Shown here: positions 8,631-17,012 of the stretch, piece by piece
Layout: each line of letters begins with the position of its first letter
Numbering within the stretch: position 1 is the stretch's first letter
Assembly: GCF_000297395.2 (NCBI RefSeq)
Contig: NZ_HF570108.1
Span: 609,843 to 673,842 of the forward strand
Direction: 5' to 3'
DNA: 64,000 nucleotides
DNA from: Micromonospora lupini str. Lupac 08
GTDB lineage: Bacteria > Actinomycetota > Actinomycetes > Mycobacteriales > Micromonosporaceae
The notes under the pieces: generated by a model
Told to the model about the DNA's origin: nothing
The model's database searches: none
What the model saw: the letters and a program-made list of their open reading frames with translations, nothing else
Program-made: the position numbers and the translations under genes

Positions 8631-10640
8631 GTGTCCCTGCCCCTGTCCCGTCGTCGGCTGCTGACCGCCGGCGGCGCCGGCCTCGTCCTGGCCGGTCTCA
8701 CCGACCCGTTCCGCGCCGGTCCCGCCCGAGCCGCGGTCACCACCGCCGACCTGGTCGTCTACGGCGCCACCTCCGGCGGGCTGGCCGCCGCGATCACCAT
8801 GCGCCGGCTCGGCCGCACCGCAGTCGTGGTCGAGCCCACCGGCCACGTCGGCGGGCTGAGCACCGCCGGGCTGGGCGCCACCGACACCGGCGTCCAGGCG
8901 TCCATCGGCGGGCTCGCCGCCGAGTTCTACCGCCGGGTGTACGTGAAGTACCACGGCGGAACCCGCACGCCGACCTCGCCGCTGCGGATGACCTTCGAAC
9001 CGCACGTCGCCGCCGACGTCTTCGCGGAGATGCTTGCCGAGGCGGGCGTGCCGGTGATCGTCGGTGCCCGGCTGGCCGGTGTCGGCCGCAGTGGTGACCG
9101 GATCACCGAGTTGCGCACCGAGGACGGGTCGATCTACCGGGGCGGGGTGTTCGTCGACGCCACGTACGAGGGTGACCTGATGGCCCTGGCCGGGGTGAGT
9201 TGCACCGTCGGGCGGGAGTCCAACGACACGTACGGCGAGACGATCAACGGGGTGCAGTCCGGCAACACCCACCAGTTCGTCTACCCCGTCGACCCGTACG
9301 TGACGGCGGGCTCGCCCGCGAGCGGCCTGCTGCCGGGCATCTCCGCCACGCCGCTCGCCCCGCGCGGCAGCGCCGACGACCGGATCCAGGCGTACTGCTT
9401 CCGGATGTGCCTGACCCAGGCCGCCAACCGGATCCCGTTCGCCAAGCCGTCCGGCTACGACCCGATCCGGTACGAGCTGCTGCTACGGCACATCCAGGCC
9501 GGCTACACCGGGCCGTACTTCACCACGAACTCCATTGGCGGCGGCAAGACCGACTCCAACAACAACGGGGCCGTGTCGACCGACGACATCGGCTTCAACT
9601 ACGCGTACCCGACGGCGAGCTGGGCGACGCGGGAGAGCATCATCGCCGAGCACCGCACCTACCAGCAGGGACTCATGTGGTTCCTGGCCAACGATCCCCG
9701 ACTGCCGGCGTCGGTACGCGACTCGACCGCACGGTGGGGGCTGCCCGTGGACGAGTTCACAAGCACGGGCGGCTGGCCGCCGCTGCTGTACATCCGCGAG
9801 GCCCGTCGGATGGTCTCGGCGTACGTGATGACCGAGGCCGACTGCCGGGGGCGGGTGCGCGTCGCCGACTCGGTGGGTCTGGCCAGCTACACGATGGACT
9901 CGCACAACTGTCAGCGGGTGGTCGTCGACGGCCGGGTGCGCAACGAGGGGGACGTGCAGATCGGCGTGCCGCAGCCGTACCCGGTGAGCTACCGCGCGAT
10001 CGTGCCGCACCAGGCGCAGTGCGCGAACCTGCTGGTGCCGGTCTGCCTGTCGGCGAGTCACATCGCGTACGGCTCGATCCGGATGGAACCGGTGTTCATG
10101 ATCCTCGGGCAGGCGGCGGCCACCGCGGCGTCCCTGGCGCTCGCCGGCAACCTCGCCGTGCAGGCCGTGTCCGTGCCCACCCTCCAGGCCCGGCTGCGCC
10201 AGGACGGCGCCGTGCTGGACTGGGGCACGCCCGGCGAGGTGATCGTGGACAACGCCGCGTCGGCCGGGATCACCCGGGCCGGTACGTGGCTGCGCAGCAC
10301 CGCCGTCGGCGGCTACGTCGGCCCGGACTACGAGCACGACGGCAACACCGCCAAGGGCGTCAACCGGCTGCGGTTCCGGCCGACGCTGCCCACCTCCGGG
10401 TCGTGGACCGTGCACCTGCGCTGGACCGCCGACCCGAACCGGGCGACGAACGTGCCGGTGGACATCACGTACTCCGGTGGGACGACCACCAGGACCGTCG
10501 ACCAGCGGCAGTCCGGCGGCCAGTGGGTGCCGCTGGGCACGTACCCGTTCACGGCGGGCAGCGACGGGAGTGTGCTCATCCGTACGGAGAACACCGACGG
10601 CTACGTGGTCGCCGACGCGGTGCGCTTCGTGCCTGCCTGA
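8631..10640 (+). CDS. exported FAD-dependent oxidoreductase with C-terminal golvesin-type domain
   Basis: 669 residues. The N terminus has a twin-arginine signal (SRRRLLTAGGAGLVLAG, cleavage near AGPARA). A Rossmann FAD motif follows (LVVYGATSGGLAAAITMRRLG, near residue 40), and the middle matches the FAD_oxidored family (GGLSTAGLGATDTG, VFVDATYEGDLMALAG, IRMEPVFMILGQAAATAA). The last 110 residues (GYVGPDYEHDGN to YVVADAVRFVPA) resemble the golvesin/xanthan-lyase C-terminal beta-sandwich seen on secreted polysaccharide-active proteins. The substrate is unknown; export plus the sandwich domain suggest action on an extracellular glycan or glycoside. It stands alone between kdpE and a convergent SDR gene, with its own promoter-like element. 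GTG start after a weak CGGGAG site. Confidence 0.85.
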   Translation: MSLPLSRRRLLTAGGAGLVLAGLTDPFRAGPARAAVTTADLVVYGATSGGLAAAITMRRLGRTAVVVEPTGHVGGLSTAGLGATDTGVQASIGGLAAEFYRRVYVKYHGGTRTPTSPLRMTFEPHVAADVFAEMLAEAGVPVIVGARLAGVGRSGDRITELRTEDGSIYRGGVFVDATYEGDLMALAGVSCTVGRESNDTYGETINGVQSGNTHQFVYPVDPYVTAGSPASGLLPGISATPLAPRGSADDRIQAYCFRMCLTQAANRIPFAKPSGYDPIRYELLLRHIQAGYTGPYFTTNSIGGGKTDSNNNGAVSTDDIGFNYAYPTASWATRESIIAEHRTYQQGLMWFLANDPRLPASVRDSTARWGLPVDEFTSTGGWPPLLYIREARRMVSAYVMTEADCRGRVRVADSVGLASYTMDSHNCQRVVVDGRVRNEGDVQIGVPQPYPVSYRAIVPHQAQCANLLVPVCLSASHIAYGSIRMEPVFMILGQAAATAASLALAGNLAVQAVSVPTLQARLRQDGAVLDWGTPGEVIVDNAASAGITRAGTWLRSTAVGGYVGPDYEHDGNTAKGVNRLRFRPTLPTSGSWTVHLRWTADPNRATNVPVDITYSGGTTTRTVDQRQSGGQWVPLGTYPFTAGSDGSVLIRTENTDGYVVADAVRFVPA

Positions 10641-10664
10641 GCGCGGGCACGACGCGTCCCCCGG

Positions 10665-11597
10665 TCAGTTGCCGGGGAACTTGACGCCCACCAGCTGCTC
10701 GGAGACGGCCCAGAGGCGGGCCGCGTCGTCCGCGCTGCGGGCCGAGCGGTAGACGGCCAACTCGGTCGGCGCCCCGGTGAACTGCCCCAGGCCGTCCGGG
10801 CCGTAGAACCGGCCGCCCTGCGCCTGCGGACTGGTCGCCGCGTAGAGCGCGGGAAGCAGGCCGGCGTCCACCGAGTGCACCAGGAGGCCCCAGCGGTTCA
10901 ACCGCTCCATCACCGCGTGGTGCAGTGAGGGCTTCCTGCGGCCCAGGTTGGGGCCGGACGCGTAGAGGTTCGTCATTGTCGTCCCCGGGTGGGCGACGTT
11001 GCTGACGACGCTCCAGCCGCCGGCTCGACTGCGGCGGTCGAGTTCCAGCCCGAAGTGCAGGGTGGCGAGCTTGGAGGCGTTGTACGAGCGGACCGCGCCG
11101 TAGCGCTTGGTGCTCTGGAGGTCGTCCCAGTCCAGGCGACCGGAGCGGGCGGCGCTGCTCGACATGGTGGTGATCCGGGCCCGGCCGGCCCGCAACAGCG
11201 GCAGGAGCCGCCCGGTCATCGCGAAGTGGCCGAGATGGTTGGTGCCGAACTGCAGCTCGAAGCCGTCCGCCGTGGTGTGTCGGGTGGGCGGCGCCATGAC
11301 GCCCGCGTTGTTGATCAAGAGGTGGATCGGCCGCCCCTCGCCGAGCAGCGTGTCGGCCAGCGCCGCCACCGAGTCCAGCGACGCGAGATCCAACTCCCGG
11401 GTCGACACGGTGGCGCCCGGTACGGCGGCCCGCACGGTGTCCAGCGCGGCGGCGCCCTTGGCCGGGTTGCGGACCGGCAGCACCACCTCCGCACCGGCTC
11501 GGGCCAGCCGGGTGGCCAGGCCGAGGCCCAGCCCGTCACTGCCGCCGGTCACCACGGCGAGCTTTCCGGTCAGGTCCCCAACGGTCAGGTCGAGCAC
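10665..11597 (-). CDS. short-chain dehydrogenase/reductase
   Basis: 310 residues, cytoplasmic. The classical SDR signatures are present: [12 protein letters not shown] for NAD(P) binding near residue 18, NNAGV, the SSSAA serine and the catalytic YNASK. It resembles the retinol-dehydrogenase/WW-oxidoreductase-like branch (variable C-terminal part with [10 protein letters not shown]), which usually prefers NADPH. The substrate cannot be told. GTG start after GGAGGT with a 5-base gap. It converges on the FAD oxidoreductase gene, and CCCCGG/CCGGGG at 10659-10677 overlaps its stop and may serve as shared terminator. Confidence 0.9.
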   Translation of the reverse strand: MLDLTVGDLTGKLAVVTGGSDGLGLGLATRLARAGAEVVLPVRNPAKGAAALDTVRAAVPGATVSTRELDLASLDSVAALADTLLGEGRPIHLLINNAGVMAPPTRHTTADGFELQFGTNHLGHFAMTGRLLPLLRAGRARITTMSSSAARSGRLDWDDLQSTKRYGAVRSYNASKLATLHFGLELDRRSRAGGWSVVSNVAHPGTTMTNLYASGPNLGRRKPSLHHAVMERLNRWGLLVHSVDAGLLPALYAATSPQAQGGRFYGPDGLGQFTGAPTELAVYRSARSADDAARLWAVSEQLVGVKFPGN

Positions 11598-11702
11598 GAC
11601 GTACCTCCAGGTCGACGGTGTCCTTCATCGGTCACGCACAACCCTGGGCCGGCCGTCGCCCGGTACCCAGGGCGACCTTGTCCAGGGATCGGTGGTCCCT
11701 GG

Positions 11703-11766
11703 CTGGCGGTCCGGCGCCGGGCACGCCGGCGTGCCTGGCGGTCCGGCGCCGGGCACGCCGGCGTGG
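11703..11766. repeat. two tandem 32-bp repeats in a divergent promoter region
   Basis: CTGGCGGTCCGGCGCCGGGC and the next 12 bases occur twice back to back (11703-11734 and 11735-11766), nearly identical. Each copy contains the self-complementary core GCACGCCGGCGTGC-like sequence, so each may form a cruciform. It sits between the SDR start and the hydrolase start and could hold paired regulator sites or simply be a recent duplication. Confidence 0.75.
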
Positions 11767-11812
11767 CGAGTAACGTTCCAGACGGACCAAGATCGGCGTA
11801 CGAGGAGGCTCG

Positions 11813-12568
11813 ATGCAGACGACGACGGTGGACATTCCGACCGGCGATGGGATCGCGGACGCAAGCCTCACCCGCCCGGACGGAGACGGCCCGTTTCCGG
11901 CGGTGCTGCTGTTCATGGACGCCTTCGGGCCTCGGCCCCGCCTCGTGGAGATGGCCGAGCGGATCGCCGAACGCGGCTACCTCGTGCTGACGCCCCACCT
12001 GTTCTACCGGGCCGGCCGGGCACCGCTGTTCGACCTGTCGGGTCTCGGCGACGCCGCCCAGCGCGGCGCGATCTTCGAGAAGATCATGCCGCTGATCGGC
12101 GCGTTGACCCCCGACGTGATCAGCCGGGACAGCGAGGCGTACCTCGACTTCCTGGCCGCCCGCGACGACGTCCGGCCGGGTCCGGTCGCGATCACCGGCT
12201 ACTGCATGGGCGGCACCAACGCGCTGCGGGCCATCGAGGCGCACCCGGACCGGATCGCCGCGATGGCGAGCTTCCACGGCGGGCGGATCGTCACCGACGC
12301 GCCGGACAGCCCGCACCTGGGCGTCGACTCGATCACCGGCGAGGTGTACTTCGGCCACGCCGACGCCGACCAGTCGATGACGCCCGAGCAGATCGCCACG
12401 CTGGAGAAGGCGCTCGACAGCGCCGGTGTGCGCTACCGCTCCGAGGTGTACGCGGGCGCGCACCACGGCTACACGATGGCCGACACCCCGGCGTACGACG
12501 AGCAGGCCACCGAACGCCACTGGGCAGCCCTGTTCGACCTGCTCGACCGCGCCCTCCCCACAACCTGA
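11813..12568 (+). CDS. dienelactone hydrolase family protein
   Basis: 251 residues, alpha/beta hydrolase fold. The nucleophile elbow GYCMGG carries the Cys typical of dienelactone hydrolases in place of Ser. The acid is probably in FGHADADQSM and the His in YAGAHHGYTM. Members hydrolyse cyclic lactone or ester bonds in aromatic degradation and many other small esters. No aromatic pathway genes are nearby, so the substrate is open. ATG start after ACGAGGAGG. Divergent from the SDR gene. Confidence 0.88.
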   Translation: MQTTTVDIPTGDGIADASLTRPDGDGPFPAVLLFMDAFGPRPRLVEMAERIAERGYLVLTPHLFYRAGRAPLFDLSGLGDAAQRGAIFEKIMPLIGALTPDVISRDSEAYLDFLAARDDVRPGPVAITGYCMGGTNALRAIEAHPDRIAAMASFHGGRIVTDAPDSPHLGVDSITGEVYFGHADADQSMTPEQIATLEKALDSAGVRYRSEVYAGAHHGYTMADTPAYDEQATERHWAALFDLLDRALPTT

Positions 12569-12587
12569 CGGTCGGCCGAACCGTCAG
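12565..12587. terminator. bidirectional hairpin between convergent genes
   Basis: CTGACGGT (12565-12572) pairs with ACCGTCAG (12580-12587). The stem spans the stop of the hydrolase gene and reaches the stop of the DUF421 gene, so it can serve both strands. No T-run. Confidence 0.45.
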
Positions 12588-13111
12588 CCGAGGCCGCCTC
12601 TCGCGTTCCGGTCGTTGCGGGGCCGGCCGGGCGTACGCGTCGTCACGCTGAACCGCCCGTCGGCCTCCATCCGCACCTCGCGGACCTGGTCGAGGTCGAC
12701 GACGCCCTGCTCACGCAGCAGGGTGTGCAACTCCTCGTTGGTGATCAGCTCGCGGCGCATGTTGCCCCGGACGACCTGCCCGTCCCGCACCAGCACCAGC
12801 GACCCGGGCCGGATCAACCGGGCGGCGGCCTGCCAGCGGTACGCGACGGCGTTCAGCAGGTACGACCAACCGATGATCACCCCGACCAGCAGCACCCCGT
12901 CGGTGACCGAGTTGTAGCCACCGGACATGCCGTTCTGGGCGGCGTCCGCGAGCAGCACGATGACCAGCAGGTCGGTGACGCCTGTGGTGCCGCTCTCCCG
13001 CTTGAGGATGACCCGCAGGAGGGTGAACAGCGCGAGGTACATGACGCTGCCCCGGACCACGATCTCCAACAGCGGGGTGTCCGGGACGAACACCTCATGC
13101 CAGTCGGCCAC
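12584..13111 (-). CDS. DUF421 (YetF-like) membrane protein
   Basis: 175 residues. Three hydrophobic segments occupy roughly residues 12-85 (VVRGSVMYLALFTLLRVIL, TDLLVIVLLADAAQN, TDGVLLVGVIIGWSYLLNA). A cytosolic DUF421 domain follows, with LIRPGSLVLVRDGQVVRGNM and ELHTLLREQGVVDLDQVREVRMEADGRFSV. The function of the family is unclear; Bacillus relatives are spore or membrane-stress proteins. GTG start with a poor ribosome site. It converges on the dienelactone hydrolase gene and may be co-transcribed with the gene upstream (33-base gap). Confidence 0.85.
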   Translation of the reverse strand: MADWHEVFVPDTPLLEIVVRGSVMYLALFTLLRVILKRESGTTGVTDLLVIVLLADAAQNGMSGGYNSVTDGVLLVGVIIGWSYLLNAVAYRWQAAARLIRPGSLVLVRDGQVVRGNMRRELITNEELHTLLREQGVVDLDQVREVRMEADGRFSVTTRTPGRPRNDRNARGGLG

Positions 13112-13144
13112 CCGACGGGCTACCCGCCGCCCGACCAGCCATGC

Positions 13145-14251
13145 CTAGCCGCGACGGAGCAGCACCGGGCCGGCGTCGATGCGGGTGCGGAACAGCGCGT
13201 ACGGCTTGCGTCGCAGGTCCTGACCCCGCTGGTACTGCGGCTGCCGGTGCAACTGGTTGGCGGTCACGTAGAGATGCCCGTCGGTGGCGACCGACATGGT
13301 GTCCGGCCAGAGCAGCCGCGGATCGTGGACGAGCGTCTCGTACTGGCCGTCCGGGTGCCGCCGCAGCACCGCGTTGTGCTCGTACGAGGTGAGGTAGATC
13401 CGCCCGGCGTCGTCGGACTCCAACCCGTCCGACCCGGTGGCCTTGTCCCCCTCGTCCACGACCGTGGCCGCCACCGCCTCCTGGGTGACCGACGGGTCGG
13501 CCAGCGCCTCGGCGGACACGCTGTACAGGCGTCGGGAGATCAGCGGCGCGTAGTACAGCCGGCTGCCGTCGGCCGAGATGGCGATGCTGTCCGAGCCCAT
13601 GCTCATCGGCGTCGGCGGCCCGTCCTTCGGGCGCGACATGAGTGGCCGGCCCTCGACGAAGGGGCGGTAGTTCTTCAGCGGCTCCGCCTTCGTGGACGGG
13701 TGGTCGTGCAGCCGCCGCCAGGAGGCGCCACTGGCCAGGTCGACCACGATGATCCCGTTCGGCCCGGAGTCCGCCGAGTCGGTGATGTACGCGACCCCCG
13801 CCTCGCCCCGGCGCAGGTCGAAGCGGACGTCGTTGAGGTACGTCGTCGGCAGCGCCACGTCCTGCGGAAAGGTGATCACCTGGGCCACCGTGTCGGTGTC
13901 CAGGTCGATCCGCACCAGCTTCGGCCCACCCGGCTTGGTGGGCTGGAACATCGGGCTCCCGGTGTCCACCACCCAGAGCCGGTCCGCCGGGTCCACCACG
14001 ATGCTCTGCACCGACACGAACGCGCCCGCGTCGTCGTCGCCGGACGGGGTGTTCCACGCCTGGTCGGGGTAGGGCACCTCCCGACCGTCGCGCAGCTCGA
14101 CGACTGTGGCCGGCACCTCGTCGCCCCACTTCGGGAAGTTGACGAAGATCCGGCCCCGGTGCGAGACGCTCACCCCGGTCGGCATCGGGCCGGTGAAGGT
14201 GTGCACCAGCTCCAGCTCGCCTACCGGTTCGTCGCCGACCGGCCCGTTCAT
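13145..14251 (-). CDS. Yellow/major-royal-jelly-type beta-propeller protein
   Basis: 368 residues from the ATG at 14251, which follows GGGGTGG; the GTG at 14260 is less well placed. The sequence matches the L-dopachrome-tautomerase-related/MRJP family: PTGVSVSHRGRIFVNFPKWGD, VQSIVVDPADRLWVVDTG, LNDVRFD, YITDSADSGPNGIIVVDL and LESDDAGRIYLTSYEHNAV are recurring propeller blades. No signal peptide is visible, unlike many exported bacterial members. The biochemical role in bacteria is unknown; some relatives are predicted sugar lactonases. It lies downstream of a true SMP-30 lactonase gene, separated by about 100 bases. Confidence 0.85.
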   Translation of the reverse strand: MNGPVGDEPVGELELVHTFTGPMPTGVSVSHRGRIFVNFPKWGDEVPATVVELRDGREVPYPDQAWNTPSGDDDAGAFVSVQSIVVDPADRLWVVDTGSPMFQPTKPGGPKLVRIDLDTDTVAQVITFPQDVALPTTYLNDVRFDLRRGEAGVAYITDSADSGPNGIIVVDLASGASWRRLHDHPSTKAEPLKNYRPFVEGRPLMSRPKDGPPTPMSMGSDSIAISADGSRLYYAPLISRRLYSVSAEALADPSVTQEAVAATVVDEGDKATGSDGLESDDAGRIYLTSYEHNAVLRRHPDGQYETLVHDPRLLWPDTMSVATDGHLYVTANQLHRQPQYQRGQDLRRKPYALFRTRIDAGPVLLRRG

Positions 14252-14351
14252 GACGTCCACCCCGTGCTGCTCATCGGCTCGCTCCCCACCGGTCGGCTGT
14301 TACGGCGCTTCGGTGCGGTTGTTCCCGCCCTGGCGTCCGATATGCCTCCGG

Positions 14352-15233
14352 TCAGCTGCCCGGTGCGCCGGCCCCTGCGGCGGGCAGACCGGGCACCGGG
14401 ACGTCCACCGCGAGCAGCGCGCCGTCCTGCGGGCCCGGCGCGTCCAGGCCCACGCGGGCGGTGCCGATGAAGAGTCGGCGCCTGTCGGGGCCGCCCAGGC
14501 AGATGCCGGCCGGCTGCGTGGCCGGCAGTCGGATCTCCCGGTCGAGGGTGCCGTCGGGCCGGTAGCGGCGGACCGCGGAGCCGCCCCACAGGGCGATCCA
14601 GAGGTGGCCGGCCGCGTCGAGCGTCATGCCGTCCGGGCCGCCGTCGGCGGGCGACAGCCGCACGAACGGCTCCCGCCCGTGCAGGGCGCCGGTGGCGGGG
14701 TCGACGGTGAACCGGTCGATCTCGCCGCGTGGCGTGTCGGCCAGGTACATCGTGGTGCCGGCCGCGTCGAACGCCGGCCCGTTCGGGATGGTCAGCCCGG
14801 TCACCGCGGCGACCGGCTCGGCACCCGGGGTGAGGCGGAACAACGTGCCCCCGCCGGGCACCGCGGCGTACGTCATGCTGCCGGCCCAGAAGCGGCCGTG
14901 CGGGTCGGCGACCGCGTCGTTCATCCGGGTCGGCTCGGGCGCGTCGCCGACCAGGTCGGCGACCGGTCGGGGATCGCCGGTCGCGGGCAGCACTGTGACG
15001 CCGGTTCCGGCGGCGGCCAGCCACTCGCCCGGACGGCCGGTCACCGGGGCGACCGCGCCGAGCGGCACGTCGAGGCGGCGCAGCTCGCGTAGCGGGGTCG
15101 GGGCGTCGCCCTCGGTCTCCAACAGCCGCCCGGCCAGCAGGTCGACCAGGACCAGCCGGTCGTCGACCCAGCGCAGGCCCTCACCCAGGTCCAGCCGGTC
15201 GGTGCTCCAGACGGTCGGCTCGGTCAGCTCCAT
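14352..15233 (-). CDS. SMP-30/gluconolactonase family sugar lactonase
   Basis: 293 residues from the ATG at 15233, chosen because GGAGGAG stands four bases before it. Six-bladed propeller sequence with EGLRWVDDRLVLVDLLAGRL, RMNDAVADPHGRFWAGSM, IPNGPAFDAAGTTMYLADT and GGPDGMTLDAAGHLWIALW. The Glu, Asn and Asp in these loops are the usual divalent-metal ligands. The family opens sugar-acid lactones. In this locus it is the natural candidate for galactono-lactone hydrolysis, between an SDR galactose dehydrogenase and galactonate dehydratase; that assignment is from context. It follows the kinase gene after a minisatellite of five 27-bp units and may be in the same transcript. Confidence 0.88.
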   Translation of the reverse strand: MELTEPTVWSTDRLDLGEGLRWVDDRLVLVDLLAGRLLETEGDAPTPLRELRRLDVPLGAVAPVTGRPGEWLAAAGTGVTVLPATGDPRPVADLVGDAPEPTRMNDAVADPHGRFWAGSMTYAAVPGGGTLFRLTPGAEPVAAVTGLTIPNGPAFDAAGTTMYLADTPRGEIDRFTVDPATGALHGREPFVRLSPADGGPDGMTLDAAGHLWIALWGGSAVRRYRPDGTLDREIRLPATQPAGICLGGPDRRRLFIGTARVGLDAPGPQDGALLAVDVPVPGLPAAGAGAPGS

Positions 15234-15300
15234 GGTGCTCCTCCAATGATCACCGGTGGCGGTGGCCACCGCGCCGTGCGAGGCCGGCCGGCGACCATGC

Positions 15301-15435
15301 GGTCAGTGTCGGCCGGGCGGCCTCGCCGGTCAGTGTCGGCCGGGCGGCCCCGCCGGTCAGTGTCGGCCGGGCGGCCTTGCCGGTCAGTGTCGGCCGCGCG
15401 ACCTCGCCGGTCAGTGTCGGCCGGGCCGCCTCGCC
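15301..15435. repeat. five tandem 27-bp repeats
   Basis: Five adjacent units begin GGTCAGTGTCGGCCGGGCGG at 15301, 15328, 15355, 15382 and 15409, with one to three substitutions between copies. The array lies directly behind the stop of the sugar kinase gene and before the lactonase gene. Each unit contains GGCCGGGCGGCC-like self-complementary stretches. Not coding: no plausible start or ribosome site, and it is bounded by two minus-strand genes. Confidence 0.9.
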
Positions 15436-15442
15436 GCGCCCG

Positions 15443-16384
15443 TCAGCGGACCGTACCGCCGGGGCCGTGGTCGAGCAGCGTCAGCTCCGCCCGGTCGGGC
15501 AGGCCCTCCCAGTCGCCGGTGGTGGCGACGGCGAACGCGCCGGTGGTGACCGCCCGGTCCAGCCGGGCCGAGACGTCGGCGCCGTCCAGCCAGCCGGAGA
15601 GCAGGCCGGCCACGAAGGCGTCGCCCGCGCCGACGGTGTCCACCACCGGTACCGTCCGGGCCGGCCGGTGCACGGCGCCTGTCGCGCGGTGACTGGTGGC
15701 CCCGTCGCCGCCGTGCTTCACGACGACCTCGGTCACGCCGGCCGCGAGCAGCGCCGCGACCGGGTCGGAGGCGTCGGTCAGCACCGCCAACTCGTCGTCG
15801 GAGGCGACCACCAGGTCGATCGACGGCAGCAGCGGTCGCAGGGCCGCCGCGGCGTCGGTGACCGACCAGAGCCGACTGCGGTGGTTGACGTCGAGGCAGA
15901 CGGTGCTGCCCGCGCCGTGAGCCCGGCGTACGGCCTCCACCACCGCCTGGTACGGCCCGGCGCCCAGCGCGCAGGTGATGCCTGTGACGTGCAGCAGTCG
16001 GGGCGGCGGCCCGGGCGCGTCGAAGGCGCCTGTGACGTCGGCCGGGCCCAGCCGGGAGCCGGCCGAGCCGGCGCGGTGGTAGGTGACCCGGTTGATGTCG
16101 GCGACCCGGTTCTCGAAGAGGATCAGCCCGGTGGGCGCGCCCGGGTCGACCCGGGACCAGGTCAGGTCGACGCCCTCGGCGCGCAGCGTACGGCGGACCA
16201 GCTCGCCGGGCTCGTCCGCGCCGGTGACACCTACCCAGGCGGCGTGGTGACCGAGCCGGGCCAGCCCGATGGCCACCGTCGACTCGGACCCGGCGACGGA
16301 GATCCCGGCGGTGCCGCCCAGCCGCAGCGGGCCGGCGGTGCGGAAGGCGGCCATCGTCTCGCCGAGCGTGAGCAGGTCGGTCAC
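15443..16384 (-). CDS. PfkB-family 2-keto-3-deoxy-sugar-acid kinase
   Basis: 313 residues with the PfkB fold: N-terminal LTLGETMAAF, the glycine pair in GGTAGISVAGSESTVAIGLARLG, and the C-terminal DTVGAGDAFVAGL with the catalytic base Asp255. Its layout resembles 2-keto-3-deoxygluconate kinase (KdgK). Next to galactonate dehydratase and KDPG-type aldolase it would phosphorylate 2-keto-3-deoxygalactonate. E. coli uses an unrelated kinase (DgoK) for this step, so the use of a PfkB enzyme here is a functional replacement inferred from context. GTG start overlaps the aldolase stop (GTGA), showing tight coupling. Confidence 0.9.
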   Translation of the reverse strand: MTDLLTLGETMAAFRTAGPLRLGGTAGISVAGSESTVAIGLARLGHHAAWVGVTGADEPGELVRRTLRAEGVDLTWSRVDPGAPTGLILFENRVADINRVTYHRAGSAGSRLGPADVTGAFDAPGPPPRLLHVTGITCALGAGPYQAVVEAVRRAHGAGSTVCLDVNHRSRLWSVTDAAAALRPLLPSIDLVVASDDELAVLTDASDPVAALLAAGVTEVVVKHGGDGATSHRATGAVHRPARTVPVVDTVGAGDAFVAGLLSGWLDGADVSARLDRAVTTGAFAVATTGDWEGLPDRAELTLLDHGPGGTVR

Positions 16385-17001
16385 TGCCGTACCGCCGCGA
16401 GGAAGGCGGCCGCGCGCTCGCGCAAGGCGACCGGGTCGCCGCCGCGGACGGCGTCGCCGAGCAGCGGCGAGCCGACGCCTACCGCCACCGCTCCCCGGTC
16501 GAGGTAGCGTCGTGCGCCGTCCGCGTCGACCCCGCCGACCGGCACGAACGCGGTGCCGGGGAACGGGTCGCGCAGCGCGCCCAGGTAGTCGGGCCCACCG
16601 AACGAGGCGGGGAAGAGCTTGACGGCCGCGGCGCCGGCGCTGCTGGCCAGCACCACTTCGGTGGGGGTGAGCGCACCGGCGAGCACCGGCAGATCGAGCC
16701 GGGCGGCCTCGGTGACGCTCGGCGCCAGCGCCGGGGTGACGAGGAAGCCGGCGCCGGCCTCGGCGGCCGCCCGGGCGTCCTCGACGCTGAGCACGGTGCC
16801 CGCGCCCAGGGCGTACCCGGGTCCGAGGGCGGCACGCGCGCGGCGGATGATGCCGAGCGCGTCGGTGCTGGTCAGCGAGACCTCGACCAGGGCGACGCCG
16901 CTGTCGGCCAGGGTGAGCACCGCGGCCAGCGCCGCGGCCGGGTCCGGGCCGCGCACGATGGCCAGCAACCGGTGGGTACGCAACTCGTCGAGCAGCTTCA
17001 T
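16381..17001 (-). CDS. KDPG/KDPGal aldolase
   Basis: 206 residues from the ATG at 17001, which follows GAGGA by 8 bases. Class I aldolase of the Eda/DgoA family: AIVRG near residue 14, catalytic Glu40 in VEVSLT, GAGTV, and the Schiff-base Lys128 in AAAVKLFPAS, followed by VPVGGV. It cleaves 2-keto-3-deoxy-6-phospho-galactonate or -gluconate to pyruvate and glyceraldehyde-3-phosphate. The neighbours favour the galactonate form, but Eda-type enzymes can be promiscuous. Overlaps the kinase start by four bases. Confidence 0.93.
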   Translation of the reverse strand: MKLLDELRTHRLLAIVRGPDPAAALAAVLTLADSGVALVEVSLTSTDALGIIRRARAALGPGYALGAGTVLSVEDARAAAEAGAGFLVTPALAPSVTEAARLDLPVLAGALTPTEVVLASSAGAAAVKLFPASFGGPDYLGALRDPFPGTAFVPVGGVDADGARRYLDRGAVAVGVGSPLLGDAVRGGDPVALRERAAAFLAAVRQ

Positions 17002-17012
17002 CGCGGATGTCC

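Noticed and set aside
15301..15435. CRISPR array
   Set aside because: Units abut directly without unique spacers and no cas genes are near; the same holds for the 18-, 39- and 52-bp arrays.
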